From: Rosa chinensis
Lineage: Eukaryota > Streptophyta > Magnoliopsida > Rosales > Rosaceae
NCBI RefSeq assembly: GCF_002994745.2
Contig: NC_037094.1
Location: 15,441,501 to 15,505,500, forward strand
Length of the DNA: 64,000 nucleotides
Direction of reading: 5' to 3'
Notes under the pieces: model-generated
What the model was told of the DNA's origin: nothing
What the model saw: only the letters and a program-made list of their open reading frames with translations
Database searches by the model: none
Position numbers and translations under genes: made by a program
Shown here: positions 10,541-21,889 of the stretch, piece by piece
Layout of the letters: each line of letters starts with the position of its first letter
How positions within the stretch are numbered: position 1 is the first letter of the stretch

Positions 10541-12026
10541 GGGTTTTTTGCACCAACAGTGTCTGGAGACTTGGGTGACTGACAATATGATACCCGAACT
10601 TACAAAGTTATCAAAGTAATACCCAGACTCAATTTTTCGTATCAACGTGGTACCTACGTCAATTTTCCGTCACGTCTCCGTCAATCCTAACCACGTGCGA
10701 CGCACGTGACTCATTAAATGAGGCTAAAAAGGACTTTTTCACTCTTCCTTTCCTCTTCTCCAACCCATCACCCTCTTCCTCTCCTCCTCAACACCACCTG
10801 GTAATAATAAACCATTCTTTCCCTCCATCAAACCCACATCACTTCCTCCCTCCCCAATTTTGATTTAGATTGGATGACATGTGTTTTGCAGAATTGCAGC
10901 TGTAGAAAACCACAGCGGAAGTGATTCCACCAAGAATATGATCTCTTCTACAAAATAACCCTACTTACAGAGACAAACAATTACCAATTAATCTCTACAG
11001 AAATCAAATTGCAGCAATGCAGAGTGAAAATCAAAGCCCCAACACTTCAATTCTCCTCAATTTGAAGGTTACCAAACACTGAGCTAAGCATCATCATAGC
11101 AATGAAACCAAGGACTGAACTAAATCACAGTAGCTAGAGCAGAGAAATAGCAGCATTACCACGCAAGAGGAAAGCAAAGACCAAGAATTGATCAACCAAC
11201 ATCTTCAAGAAACCGAAACCCCCAAGAATGCATCCTCCTCCATCTTCTTCCACAAAAACTCCCGCGTTCCAGACAACCCAGTTTTCTACGCCATCTTCCC
11301 TGACTCCTCCCTCACCTCCACCACCACCGCCGCCTCGCTCCAATCCCTCCAGAGATGAGAAACATACAGAGACATCGTTTCCATCGGCGCCGCCCTACAA
11401 CTCCTCCGAAAATGGCGACAATTTGTTGGACCAAACACTCAAAACGTCGTCGTAGTCCAACTTCAGCATCAGCCCACACTCTGAATCCTCCTCCTTTGGC
11501 GGCAACTCCGCCAGCTTCGACTCCACCACCGCTAGTTTCTCCATCTTCTTCTCGGAAGAAGAAGGGGCCAACGGAGCCGAAATGGATGGCCGAGATTTGT
11601 TGAATCTGGGTGAGATTTCAAGAACATCAACGGTCGGGAAACTCCACCAGTTCATCCCACCAACATTTCCTCCATCCTTTTCCCTCTTCCTCCTCCCCCA
11701 CTGCCACGTCATCATCTCCTTTGCAGTCTCGCCATTCTAATCATCGGGACCAGGACTTGGGTGTCCGCCTAAATGGAGAAGAAGAAGAAGACGATGAATA
11801 AGAGAGAAAATTTAATGAATTGAGGGGCAAATTAGTCTTTTTAGCCTCATTTAATGAGTCTGTGCATCGCACGTGGTTAGGATTGACGGAGACGTGACGG
11901 AAAATTGACATAGGTACCACGTTGATACGAAAAATTGAGTCTGGGTATTACTTTGATAACTTTGTAAGTTCGGGTATCATATTGTCAGTCACCCAAGTCT
12001 CCAGACACTGTTGGTGCAAAAAACCC
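10541..12026. mobile_element. Pack-MULE (Mutator-like element) with 9-bp TSD
   Basis: Both ends carry a terminal inverted repeat of about 190 bp (10541-10731 and 11835-12026) beginning GGGTTTTTTGCACCAACAG and differing at only a few positions. A perfect 9-bp target duplication TATATAATA flanks it (10532-10540 and 12027-12035), diagnostic for Mutator. The 1.1-kb interior is GC-richer than the window and contains a fragment of a CIA2-like gene on the minus strand, with no transposase. The right end is only 67 bp from the stop codon of the thionin-like gene, so it may lie in that gene's 3' UTR or terminator region. Confidence 0.9.
11360..11665 (-). pseudogene. Captured fragment of a CIA2-like (CCT-family) gene
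   Basis: The minus strand encodes NWWSFPTVDVLEISPRFNK, then a lysine-rich linker, then GLMLKLDYDDVLSVWSNK and SPFSEEL, a stop, and GADGNDV. The order and wording match the central part of plant CHLOROPLAST IMPORT APPARATUS 2-like proteins, nuclear regulators of plastid import and ribosomal protein genes that end in a CCT domain. The CCT domain and the N-terminus are missing and one in-frame stop is present. It lies wholly inside the MULE, so it is a transduplicated fragment. A long proline-rich frame on the opposite strand is a shadow. Confidence 0.7.
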
Positions 12027-12101
12027 TATATAATATGGTATAACAAGCCCACAATGATACATATATTAAATTAACACAGAGGACTAGGGCTTGGATCTTA
12101 A

Positions 12102-12489
12102 TTATTTGGTTTTGCAGATTCCGTCTGCACAGTGATCCACGCAATCTCCCATCTTCAGTTTGTCTGCCATGAAAAACACAATTAGCCAAGCACAGAGAGA
12201 GGGAGAGAGAGAGAGAGAGAGAGGTACCATTGCTAAATTTGAGACACTGGCTTGAAGAGCAGCCAAGGTTGCAGTAGTAATGGGGATCTCGAGGTGTCTG
12301 AGGTTGTTTCAGGCAATCTTGTAGGCAGTTCAAGAAGCATAGATCGTCTCCTGTTGGGCATTTATCAGCGCAATCAAATATACATTTCTTCGCATCCCCA
12401 TTTGGATTGAATGACTTCATATCTGCATTTGCTGTATGGATGAATAGAATCACCATCATCACTAGCACAGAGATACTCTTGAACTCCAT
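12102..12489 (-). CDS. Thionin-like cysteine-rich secreted peptide
   Basis: Two exons (12228-12489 and 12102-12163) joined in frame give 107 residues. The donor is AATG/GTACCT and the acceptor TGGCAG. The start is an ATG directly followed by a hydrophobic core of about 16 residues ending in ANA, a probable secretory signal peptide. The mature part has paired cysteines in the pattern C-x3-C-x3-C, then C-x2(3)-C clusters and a YYC-x2-GC-x4-C block, with more cysteines in exon 2, as in the plant thionin-like (thionin-related) family. Such peptides are apoplastic and presumed defence-related; activity is not shown by sequence. It is the only intact member of a three-gene array (with 17580-17993 and 21890-22290). 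Confidence 0.75.
12191..12222. repeat. GA microsatellite in the thionin-like intron
   Basis: A run of GA/AG dinucleotides just downstream (minus strand) of the splice donor. The two paralogues have GA runs at the same place (17699-17724 and 22016-22032), so the repeat predates the array duplications. Confidence 0.9.
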
Positions 12490-12866
12490 CTTAAATTCTT
12501 AATTTGAACTTTCGTAATATATACTAGTACATATATGTTTCAGCTTCTGAAGCCTTTGATGAGAATACTACTGAAATACACCTTGTCGACCAAACCAGGG
12601 ACCCAAGAACACCTTTTATGGTTTTCATTCCCCTCCCATTGATCATAGGTTGGTGAAAATCAGATACGGACATATAAATCACAACTCAGAAAATCTGATT
12701 ACTGTAATTAACCTAAGCAGAGAAAAGCCACTTTCAACTAGATTTTTCTTTTCTTTTCTAGTGTAATAGTGGACGGATTTTGTCATAACTCAGAAAATTA
12801 CAGTGATATCAAAAGTTTGATGGTCATTAATTGGTTGCTTATGTCATATCCAACGAGGATACAGAT
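12490..12866. other. Upstream region of the thionin-like gene
   Basis: No coding sequence. Contains an AT-rich stretch with ATATATAC about 30 bp from the ATG on the minus strand, a possible TATA element. The block TTTTGTCATAACTCAGAAAAT at 12779-12799 recurs at 18239-18258 and, degraded, near 22608. The duplications therefore included promoter sequence. Confidence 0.5.
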
Positions 12867-13085
12867 CATCCACTCAGGGGCGGACTTTATAGCCAGGCCA
12901 GGGAGGGTCCAGACCCCCCTTTAACTAAGCTTCCTTGTTTAGCATAATTATAGCTTATTTCTTACTCAAATTCATTAATGGACCATCCATAGATTAACAA
13001 AAATGCATTTGTTTTCAAATCTAATAAAGAATTATCTAGTCATTGCCATTTCAAAAACCCAATCAATCTCATCTCAAAACAAGTT

Positions 13086-14119
13086 ATATCCTTTCTTTCT
13101 CGACCTAGCTCTGCTAGGGTTTGGGGCGGTGGCGTCTCATTTGAGATCGGTCTTCCCTGTATCTACTCCACTTCAATGGAGTTATTCACTGGCTTTGGTC
13201 CGTCTCTTATCATTCTTCCTGCCTTTTGCTATGGGGTGGTTTGCCAGGATTTTGGCCGATTGAGGGTTGGAGACTCGGGGACGAAGGTTCTGAGTTCTGG
13301 CCTTAAAGGAGTGCAAGGCCAATCATGGTCTTCGGCGGTCGCTCACAGTGGTGTTTTGGCTAATGGTGACCATGGTTGGTTTTCACGTTCGACTGTTGGG
13401 GGTTTATGGGTTCATGGTGATTCTGGCCTTTGGTTTTGTTTGTGCAGGTTGATTCATACTCTCTCTTCGACTTCTCCAAGTCGATGGTGGGCTGGGGATC
13501 AAGGATTGAGCAGGCGGTGGCGGTGGATTGGCCATCAGGGATCATGATGGCAGATATGCAGAAGGTTCCAGATCCGGATCTGGGATCCAGGTGGTTTTGT
13601 CACACGGGTCTAGATCTGGGATCCGGGTGGAGATTGGGCTTGGTATATGGCCCACTATCTTTGGTGGGTTGCATATCAGTTGATAGATTGGTTTGGGACT
13701 CTTGTTTACTGGTATTGGATTCGAGACCCAAGCTTATGGTACCTCTTCGTGAAAGATCGTCTGCCAACATGACCATGTTCTGACACCCTTGGCCGGCTTC
13801 AATCTTTAGGTGGGAGAGTGCCTTCATTTTGGCGCCAAGTTGATTTTTGTCAAATTGTGCGTTGGAGTTCGATGGGTAGTCAAACCACCGACTACTCAAT
13901 TCACTACACGGCTGCAGTCCGTAGTGTAAAATCAACGCTGCGTTTCAACACTACTGCTCTTGCATTTTTAATGCTTTGTACTTCAGATGCAAATTTTTGC
14001 ATCTTTTCCTTTTGCATTGTTTATTTTCTTTTTTATGCCTATTGGCATGGTATCGTTGTAATCTTTCAATTTCAAATTTTCAATAAAGGTCTGACCTCAT
14101 TTTACTCAAAAAAAAAAAA
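13086..14119 (+). mobile_element. Non-autonomous LINE-like retroposon
   Basis: Ends in TCAATAAAGGTCTGACCTC, then ATTTTACTC and a 13-A tail at 14107-14119, the typical 3' end of plant L1 elements. The body is GC-richer than the surroundings with no reverse transcriptase or endonuclease. The open frames here are short and unlike known proteins. The 5' limit is approximate and no TSD was identified. Confidence 0.6.
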
Positions 14120-14255
14120 ATTATCTATCAGTTCTTTCAATTTGTGTTACATTATGTTAATTATATCAAATTTGAAATGTTTATTTCCTTTCTTTTCCTA
14201 TTTGTATTCCTTAATAAGCATAACATAATTAACAATTTATATTTCATTTTTTATA

Positions 14256-15599
14256 GGGTGGGGCTATTCACTCACCATTTTTCTCTATTCACACACCCCC
14301 TCTATTTTTCTATTACTTTAATTCTTTTTTTTTTTACAAATTATCCTAACTACCATTCCTTGCAATTAAGTTTTTTCTTTTTCTTTTTTCTTTTTCTATT
14401 TGACAATTCAATCATTCTCAAATCCTAAACCCTTATTTTTCCGTAGGCACAGAGGACTTCAAAACTCTTTTTGATTCCCTTTTCTTTTCTTTTTTCCATC
14501 AAAAACTTCTCTAGCATAGTCATTCTATCTCTCTAATGTGATGCTTTGAAGTTCAATCAAAGCAGAACAAGCAACTTAATTTAGACCCATCTTTGGAGAA
14601 AATTTTACACTTAATTTGTAATGGAGACATGGAAGAAAAATATGAGTTCAGTGATCATTCGAGCCTCTTTGAATCCATCATTCCTGGTTAGATTCTAATT
14701 GAAATTATTTGGTGTATTTGAATCCATTAAGCAACTATAGAACTTCACAATAGCCTAGTGATTATAGAGATGATTTGTTCTACTATATTATGCTAGAATA
14801 CTAAAGATTTTGTCATAGGAAAACTATAATATGAGGGGGTTTCAGAGATAAGGAGTGGTTGTTTGAAGGGGTGCGGTGGATTTCAGCAAGGGTTTGTATT
14901 TTCTATATGGATGGTTGATTGGTTTTGAAGCTTAATTTTATTTTTATGAAGCAATGTTGTGGGCTAGTACATTGGTTTTTGTTATTTTCTGCCAAATTAT
15001 TTGGGGTAATTCATGCTCTGATATACATTATTGAAGTATTTGTGTTGACAATTTTATCATTGCTTTTAGTTGGAAGGAATTAGATGTGTTGAAATAAGGA
15101 TAGCTTGCTCTTTGCAACTGTAAGATCATGTGTAACTTTTTACTCTCTGATTTTGTAGCCCTAACTATGGTTTATGCATTTCATTTTTATATGCGTACCA
15201 ACTTTTTACCATCTATACATTTCAGTTCAGTAACTGTAACTACTACTCTAAATAACCAACTAGTTACCGTATTGGCATTCTCTTCACAATGTTGAATTAG
15301 GTTTGGTATCTTTTTACCTAACAATCAGAGTGTGGAGAGCAAAACTACATTTACTGCTAAAAATTAGTGTTACTTGGAAGATCTTAGTATCATAATGTCT
15401 TAGTAGCAAAAAAAAAATGATTTATTGTATAATGATGTTTGATTTATGATGGACTCGCCAAATAGAAAAAAGAAAAAAAAACATAATTGCAAGAGAGGGT
15501 AGTTAGCGTAATTTATAAATAAAAAATTGAATTAAAGTAATAGAAAAATAGATGGGGTGTGTGAATAGAGAAAATAAGTGTGTGTAAATAGCACCACCC
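14256..15599. mobile_element. MULE-like element with long inverted repeats
   Basis: The left end GGGTGGGGCTATTCACTCAC and the reverse complement of the right end GGGTGGTGCTATTTACACAC begin inverted repeats that remain alignable for over 100 bp (shared block CTCTATTCACACACCCC). Flanked by TTTTTATA at 14248-14255 and 15600-15607, consistent with an 8-9 bp Mutator duplication. The interior holds no recognised gene. Nested inside the hAT element. Confidence 0.75.
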
Positions 15600-15732
15600 T
15601 TTTTATATACGACATTTTGTATTCTCTCTTAAAACAAAAAACAAGTTTATCTTCAAACAAAAAAAATTAAAGCCCCCCACCCCCGTGCCAAAAAAAAAAA
15701 TCCTAGAATCTGGTTCCGCCCTTGCATCCACT

Positions 15733-16618
15733 AACCCTTTTTTTTTTCCCCTCTGACACTTGTTTTGGATTGTTCGCGGTATCCCAAAGACTTTTTAGAT
15801 CCAAAGATTAATCCACTGGGAGCTCGAATAGCTAATAGGGCATTGCAGTCCCACCTCTGATCATATTTATAATTCAGTAAATAACACTAAATAACCAACC
15901 CAGCGTTGGTATGTAGGACGTGAAGTTTTACATCTTAAACGTTCCCATGACAAGACCTATTGCATCCACTGAACCACTTGCCGTGGTTATCATATGCTTA
16001 CTTTGATTTCACTTAACCAACATATACTTGACATTATAAAAGTTGATGGTTCACCTTATGTACTGTATATGTATTTAAAATTAGCTATGTCATGAACTTA
16101 GTATTCATAAATTATGATTTTCAAAATGTGACTAAACCTGTGAAACACTAAATTAAAAAAAAATTTCAAAAATACATTTTCTTACGTTTGGATTTTGAAA
16201 AATCTTTTAAAAAAATATCGTTAGAGATTTTGGTATTCCAACAATTGGCACACATTCTAAAAATCACGTTTTACAAATGTTGAGATTGGTAAACATAAAA
16301 ACTTGAAGAAATGAGGTTTGACATGGTTTGACGCGTTAGAAGGTGTCATAGGGGAACGTATGCAATGGAATGACATGCCGAAATATGCTAAATCTTGTTA
16401 ACACTATATATATCTTCAAGAAGTAACGGCCATTGAGGTTGTCTAACTATGATAAAGGAGTAGAAAACAATATATCAGCAAATAATGCCGAAATATTCGG
16501 CATGCCATTCCATTATATATCTCTCCTACCATTGAGATATATGGCCGTTACTCCTTTTAGTAGTTGAGATTTAGCATAATTCGACATGCCATTCCATTCT
16601 GAATATATATATGGCCGA

Positions 16619-16669
<51 letters not shown>

Positions 16670-17579
16670 TTCTACTCCTTTACTTCTCGAAGATATTTCG
16701 GACATTCCACTTTTCTACTCCTTTACTTCTTGAAGATATTTCGGCCATTCCACTACTCCTTTATATCGGAGTAACACCATAAATATTGTTTTCTAACTAT
16801 GATAAATCGTAACAAAAAAATTATCTCGATTTCTGAGTTATGTTAGTTTGAGAAGTGCTTATAAATCATTATTTTATGGTGGGTAAATTTTGGTACGAAA
16901 ATATGAAAATGCAATTTTGGCCAAAAATGGTGCGTGAGAAATCATAGTTTTGGTTTCTTGGAGAATATTATTTTTTTAAGTGTAATTTCCACGTGGGTGG
17001 GCCATTTTTCTTTTGTACTACAAATTATAACGACTTAACCCTTACTGTTATTTCTCTGCTGGTTTTATAGGCTGCCATTTCATTTTTTGATCTTTTCGCA
17101 TATTATAGATTTTAGCAGTAAAGTAAATGTCATATTGATCACATGTTAAATGTTGAACAAGTTCGAATTAGAGTTCCTGGGTACTAAAAATACATGGTTG
17201 AAGCTCTAGTTCATCAACAGTACGTCTATCTGGTAATAGTATAACTAAATTAGGCTTATCACATGGATAAACAATTTCCTATTCATATGTTTAATTTGTT
17301 TGTAGGAGTATTGATGCTTAATTGTAAGGGAAATAAAAAATGAATGATACTGATTATTAAATCACATTAATTTGAGAAAATATAGAATTTTAAATTTGAA
17401 GAAATCCTCTCTGCAACAAGAAAAAGTAACTCTAAGATACAAACTTAATTTCGAAGTTTCTAATTCTATTATTAGAAGGGCATTATTGAATCATAAATTG
17501 ATTAAATTCCCATCATGCACTGACACCGTGCCATGGACAAGCCCGATCACAATGATACATATAAAATTAACCCTCCGGA
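15733..17579. other. Intergenic with fold-back cluster and TA microsatellite
   Basis: No gene. Bases 16352-16395 and 16566-16602 are an inverted pair (CAATGGAATGACATGCCGAA against its complement), enclosing a smaller near-palindrome ATGCCGAAATATTCGGCAT. A TA dinucleotide run occupies about 16622-16665, followed by duplicated TTTCTACTCCTTTACTTCT segments at 16669 and 16712. Confidence 0.7.
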
Positions 17580-17993
17580 CTAATCAAGACTAGGAGCTCC
17601 AGCTTTGATGTTGCAGATTGTGTATTCGCAGTGATCCATGCAACTTTTCATCTTTAATTTATCTGCCATGAAAACACAACTAAGCATACGTATGTATTTG
17701 AGAGAGAGAGAGAGAGAGAGAGAGCACAAAGAAAGAAAGGGGAGATCGATTGTGTACCATTGCTATATTTGAGACACTGGCTTGAAGAGCAGCCAGGTTT
17801 ACAATAGTAATGGTGAGCGTGTTCGTCCTATCTGAGCTCGGCCCGGGCACTGTATTATACATCTATAGAAACAAAATTCTTCGCCTCCACATTTAAAGCG
17901 GCTATCTTCGAGACATTCCTTATCTATTGCATCTCCAGTACTGATGAATAGAATCACTATCATTAGCACCACATAGACGCTCTTCAACTCCAT
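17580..17993 (-). pseudogene. Thionin-like gene copy 2, frameshifted
   Basis: Same architecture as 12102-12489: exon 1 17758-17993 with a signal-peptide-like start ending in GDA, donor AATG/GTACAC, GA-repeat intron, and exon 2 17580-17662 open to TAG. Relative to the intact copy, the interval between the central CxxxC cluster and the YYC block (about 17826-17845) has a net length change that is not a multiple of three. The conserved YYC-x2-GC part is thus in a different frame and the natural frame stops early. It could still make a short truncated peptide. Described only; no repaired sequence is given. Confidence 0.7.
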
Positions 17994-18737
17994 GTTTGAA
18001 ATTTCGTAATAGTAGTACGTAAATAAACTTTCAGCTTATTAATTATACGTAATACTACTTGCCCAATTACTAATGTTACGTGCATAGTGTCAGATATTAA
18101 AGATATTATCATAACTAAGAAAATCTCAGTAGCTATCCTTATGATTTTCCCTAATAAGTGCAAACCGACTTCCCACTAGCTTTTCAGGCCTTCATCTTTT
18201 TTGGTTTTTTTTTTTTTGTTTTAACTTTGAACCGTAGAGAGATTTTGTCATAACTCAGAAAATCTCAACCACTGAAGGAGTAACGGCCATTGAGATTTTC
18301 TTTAATTGATATAACAGCAAATAATTTTCTAAATAGTATTATCTAGAAGAAAAAAATAGACTTTCTAAATTGTTTCTGTAGGACCTTCCATTCTTCAGAA
18401 TGGTAGGAGAGGATCCCCAAGTTCCCAACCATGGAGAATTGCATCAACAGAAACGTGACAAAACCTGCCGAACAAAATTGGTCCTATAGTACTTCTCTGC
18501 ATAAAGATTGGCGGTTCCTTATAGTCAAATTCCCCTTCTCTGCATAAAGATTGGCTCTACTTTGTGCGCAGAGAGGCTTAGAGAGGTCCTGTGTACCAAA
18601 CATAGGAAACAAAGTTCAATATGGTGTTTTTTATCTGGATCATGAAATAATAATAGTCTAGTTATGAAAAGAAATGACAGTTATATCAGTTTTCTTTGTA
18701 CTAGCTAATTGAATGTTTGAAACAGTGTAGATGTTTC
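17994..18737. other. Upstream region of thionin-like copy 2
   Basis: No gene. Shares diverged blocks with the region upstream of copy 1, including ATTTTGTCATAACTCAGAAAA at 18238-18258, and a fragment AAGGAGTAACGGCCATTGAG also found, as a variant, at 16421-16440. Confidence 0.5.
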
Positions 18738-19264
18738 AGGTTTTTTTTTTTTTTTTTTTTTTTTTGAAGCGAAATAAAGGCTAACTCATTGCCCTTATTC
18801 GAAATTTTATTGATAGTAAATAGAAGATACAAAGGAGGGGGACTAGGCCGAAACCACTCCCTGATGACAAGAGAAACAATAAAAAGCGGGGGACTACGTA
18901 CGTCAAAACCGCTTCTAATACAGCAATCTAAAACTAACAAAAGAAATAAACAATACAAACTGGAACTCCAAGTAAGAGCCCAAACTGAACAAAATGAAAG
19001 TGTACTAGTTAAATCTGTAGCTAGTGCGCAAAGAAACATCATGACCAAACGGAGAAGCAAGAAAAGATGGTAGCTAAAGCCACCAAACTGAACCCTCATG
19101 CATAGCACCATAATTAGCCAATTTGTCTGCTACTCCATTGCCTTCTCTATAAATGTGTGAAACATAAAAATTCAGTTGCCGAGCTTGATGTAAACAATTG
19201 AGCCAATGGCCCTGAAGACGCCAGGGGATGAGTTTAGTAGAATCACAGGCTGCTTTTAGGTACT
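18738..19264 (-). mobile_element. 5'-truncated LINE, RNase H end and 3' UTR
   Basis: On the minus strand the 5' part (19260 to about 19074) encodes IPWRLQGHWLNCLH, then YVSHIYREGNGVADKLANYG and a stop. This is the C-terminal RNase H motif of plant L1 ORF2 (REGNxxADxLAN). A 3' UTR and a poly-A tail (poly-T at 18738-18765 on the plus strand) follow. Everything upstream of the RNase H end is missing, as usual for incomplete target-primed reverse transcription. A second A-run lies at 19265-19292. Confidence 0.85.
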
Positions 19265-19372
19265 GAAAAAAAAAAAAAAAAAAAAAAAAAAACTACCACT
19301 AACAAGCAACTAGTAATATTGCACCGGAACCAAAAAAACTAAAAGAAGAGATCCGAGAATGCTCATAGAGAT

Positions 19373-19564
19373 AATTATTCTATGGTTCCACTACCACGTG
19401 GCATTGCATGTAGTGGTCAGAGTCAATAATATCACTCAAATTTGAGGGGACCTTGCATAGAGGTGAAAATAAAATAAAATTATAAGACCAATCAGAAATA
19501 AGTACAAATCATACGGTTCAATGACATCAACCCGGACCACCACGTACGACCATATTATAATTTT
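19373..19564. mobile_element. MITE, family A copy 2
   Basis: 192-bp relative of 4945-5160 with the same order of blocks (ACCACGTGGCA, CAATAATATCACTC, GACCAATCAGAAAT, TTATAATTTTCC) and imperfect inverted ends. Internally shorter than copy 1. Confidence 0.75.
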
Positions 19565-19974
19565 CCTTTTTTCCCATCTTCTAGAAATGTGCCATTGTGT
19601 TTTTGTCCGATGTGGCACTCTTCATTGCCACATCTGAGTGTTGTAGTTTGCTAATTGGTCTTTTTATTGTAGTCTCTTTCCAAGAACTAGATTTAAAAAC
19701 ATACCTAAAACTTTATGTAAATATGTAAATTCATTCTCTCCATGTTTTCAACATTCTCTACTTCCCTCATTTCTCACTCATGAATTTGCAAAACATTGAT
19801 CGTTGAAACTGCCTTATAGTTGTAGGGTGGTCGCCTAGGGTTCTTATTGGTTATTAGCAGTGGCAGAGCTAGGATATTTAACTTTAGGTGGGGCACTTAC
19901 AAAATAATAATACTTTATAAAAAAAATATTTAAAAAAACCACAGAAATTTATTGTAAATTGTCTAAAGCAATAA

Positions 19975-20318
19975 GAGCATTTTTAGCAATGCTAGCCATT
20001 TTTGAGTTAAATTTTAGCCAAAGTAGCTAAAAAGTCATTTTAGCTAGCCACTTTATAAATACTTCTGCATCAGTGCTCTCTATTTTGGCTAGTTTTGAAA
20101 TTATATTATTTTTTAAATGAATAATAAATAGTTTAAATATATCTATAAATTACGTAAAATAGCTTAAAATGAATGTTTTAAATTTAGGAGCGAGATAGCT
20201 AAAAGTTATAATGGAGAACCACTTAGGAGTCTGGTGCAGCTGCTAAAATAGATAAAAAGCTAAACATGCTCTCCAAAATAACTTAGGAGCCAAAATAAAG
20301 AGTCTGCTAAAGATGTTC
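19975..20318. mobile_element. Tourist-like (PIF/Harbinger) MITE
   Basis: 344 bp with inverted ends GAGCATTTTTAGCAATG and GAACATCTTTAGCAGAC, the GAGCATCTCCAACAG-type terminus of plant Tourist MITEs, and a TAA target duplication on both sides (19972-19974, 20319-20321). Non-coding. A related element is at 57859-58135. Confidence 0.8.
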
Positions 20319-20321
20319 TAA

Positions 20322-21015
20322 GCTAATAACTATATTAAAGTTTTTGAAATTTAATTCAAAAGTAGAACTAATAGTTTTTTTTTTTTTTTGAAGAAGAAGA
20401 ACTAATAGTGTTAATATCCAAAAAAAAGAAATTAATTCAAAAGTAGAACTAATAGTGTTAATATCCAAAAAAATTCAGTCTAAAAAGAAAAAAAAAACAC
20501 AAAAACAACTAATAAGTCTCGAACCCAGGACCACAGTGTTACTTACTAAAATAAAACCCACTATGCTAGACAAACCATGTCTGAATAATCCCAACCAAAA
20601 TATATATGTAGGGTTAGCTACATGGTTTAGAATTAAAAAAATAAAAATAAAAATAAAAAAACTAAGTTTGTCACATGACCAACTGGTTGTCAACGATCAT
20701 CCTTGAAGAGTTGTGACGGTGGTGGTTATGGAGGGATTAGGGCGGGCATGGATATTGGGCTAGTGATCTCTTTGCTATTTGATTAGATTAAGGGTCTGAG
20801 TTCAATCTTTGAATCTAGAATTGGCGGATGTCTTTTGACTTATTTTTCTTTATATATTACTGTTTCTCAAGTTCCAGGTTGCTTTTCACTTTTATAATTT
20901 GATAACATTTACCATTATTTGGTAGCTAGCTTTAATAAGATTTTGTACTTGTCAATGCACTTTGTGTGTCTTAGTTATTGCAGCACCGCAGTGATCCAAT
21001 TGGAAAGTACTCATG
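20322..21015. other. Intergenic
   Basis: No gene. Holds two nearby copies of TTCAAAAGTAGAACTAATAG (about 20356 and 20437), each followed by TTAATATCC, and A/T homopolymers. A lone hAT-like end (GTGGCAGAGCTAGGATATT) lies just outside at 19859 without a visible partner. Confidence 0.5.
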
Positions 21016-21023
21016 CATCAAAC

Positions 21024-21612
21024 TAGGGCTGTCAATGGGTCGTGTCGGGTTGGGTTCGTGTCGGGTTAAGGTATTTGTCGTGTCACAAAAGACAAACCCA
21101 AACTCAACCCATTTAATAATCGTGTTGAAAATTTAAATCCAAACCCAACCTATTTACTAAACGGGTTACCCGTTTCCAACCCGCTTAAGCCATTTAATAA
21201 ATATGTCGTGTCATGTTAGATCAAATGACTCATTTAAGGATACATTGCGACGCATAAACTCAAAAAAAAAATTCATAAATTCACTAAAAATCCACAAGAC
21301 GAAGAATATAAATAATTATATATAATTCATAAATAATTAAATCCAATAATGATGAAGTAAAATATTTCAAATTGTTCAATCGTAGGATCAAATACTCCCA
21401 ACATCCAAAATTTCAAGAAGAAGTATAACATAATCGGGTTATATGGGTTCACTTCGTGTTGGCGGGTTGACCCGTGGCCAACCCGTTTATTAAATGGGTC
21501 ATGGCAGGTTGACCCGCGGCCGACCCACTTTTTAATCATGCAGGTTCAACCAGCTTTATTTCGTGCGGGTTTCGAGTCGTGTTATCGGGTCGTGTCGGAA
21601 TTGACAACCCTA
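21024..21612. mobile_element. hAT MITE with 8-bp TSD
   Basis: 589 bp, ends TAGGGCTGTCAATGGGTCGT and ATTGACAACCCTA (inverted), flanked by perfect CATCAAAC duplications (21016-21023 and 21613-21620). The subterminal region has many GGGTT/AACCC motifs, typical of this widespread plant non-autonomous hAT group. Confidence 0.92.
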
Positions 21613-21750
21613 CATCAAACCAAGATGTTTATGCTAGTCTGTATATAGAATGATACATTCGCTATACTTTTCTTACAATTTATAGGCTTTATGTCTCTAA
21701 TATTGTATTCTTTGGTTTTAACTATGAGGGGTATCACTTCCGGCCCTCTA

Positions 21751-21789
<39 letters not shown>

Positions 21790-21889
21790 AGTTGGGCATC
21801 TTATTGAACCAAAAACTTACTCCCATGCAATGAGCCAATGACAATCATGACATGGACAAGCCCACATTAATCGAAACATTTATTACTGA

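Larger units (their letters stand above)
12875..15724. mobile_element. hAT-type element with 8-bp TSD, host to nested insertions
   Basis: Ends CAGGGGCGGA and, reverse-complemented, CAAGGGCGGA form a short terminal inverted repeat. The perfect 8-bp duplication CATCCACT at 12867-12874 and 15725-15732 is diagnostic for hAT. No transposase found. A LINE-like retroposon (13086-14119) and a MULE-like element (14256-15599) occupy most of the 2.85 kb. Confidence 0.8.

Noticed and set aside
11228..11603. Proline/serine-rich plus-strand open frames
   Set aside because: Shadow of the CIA2-like minus-strand fragment inside the Pack-MULE.
13003..13935. Open frames of 110-123 codons in the LINE-like segment
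   Set aside because: No similarity to known proteins; the segment is a retroposon with a poly-A tail and the frames overlap on both strands.
16586..16774. 62-codon frame with IYIYIY repeats
   Set aside because: Encoded by a TA microsatellite; not a gene.
18736..18766. Long poly-T as a terminator or CRISPR-like spacer flank
   Set aside because: It is the poly-A tail of a minus-strand LINE. No CRISPR array exists in this eukaryotic window.
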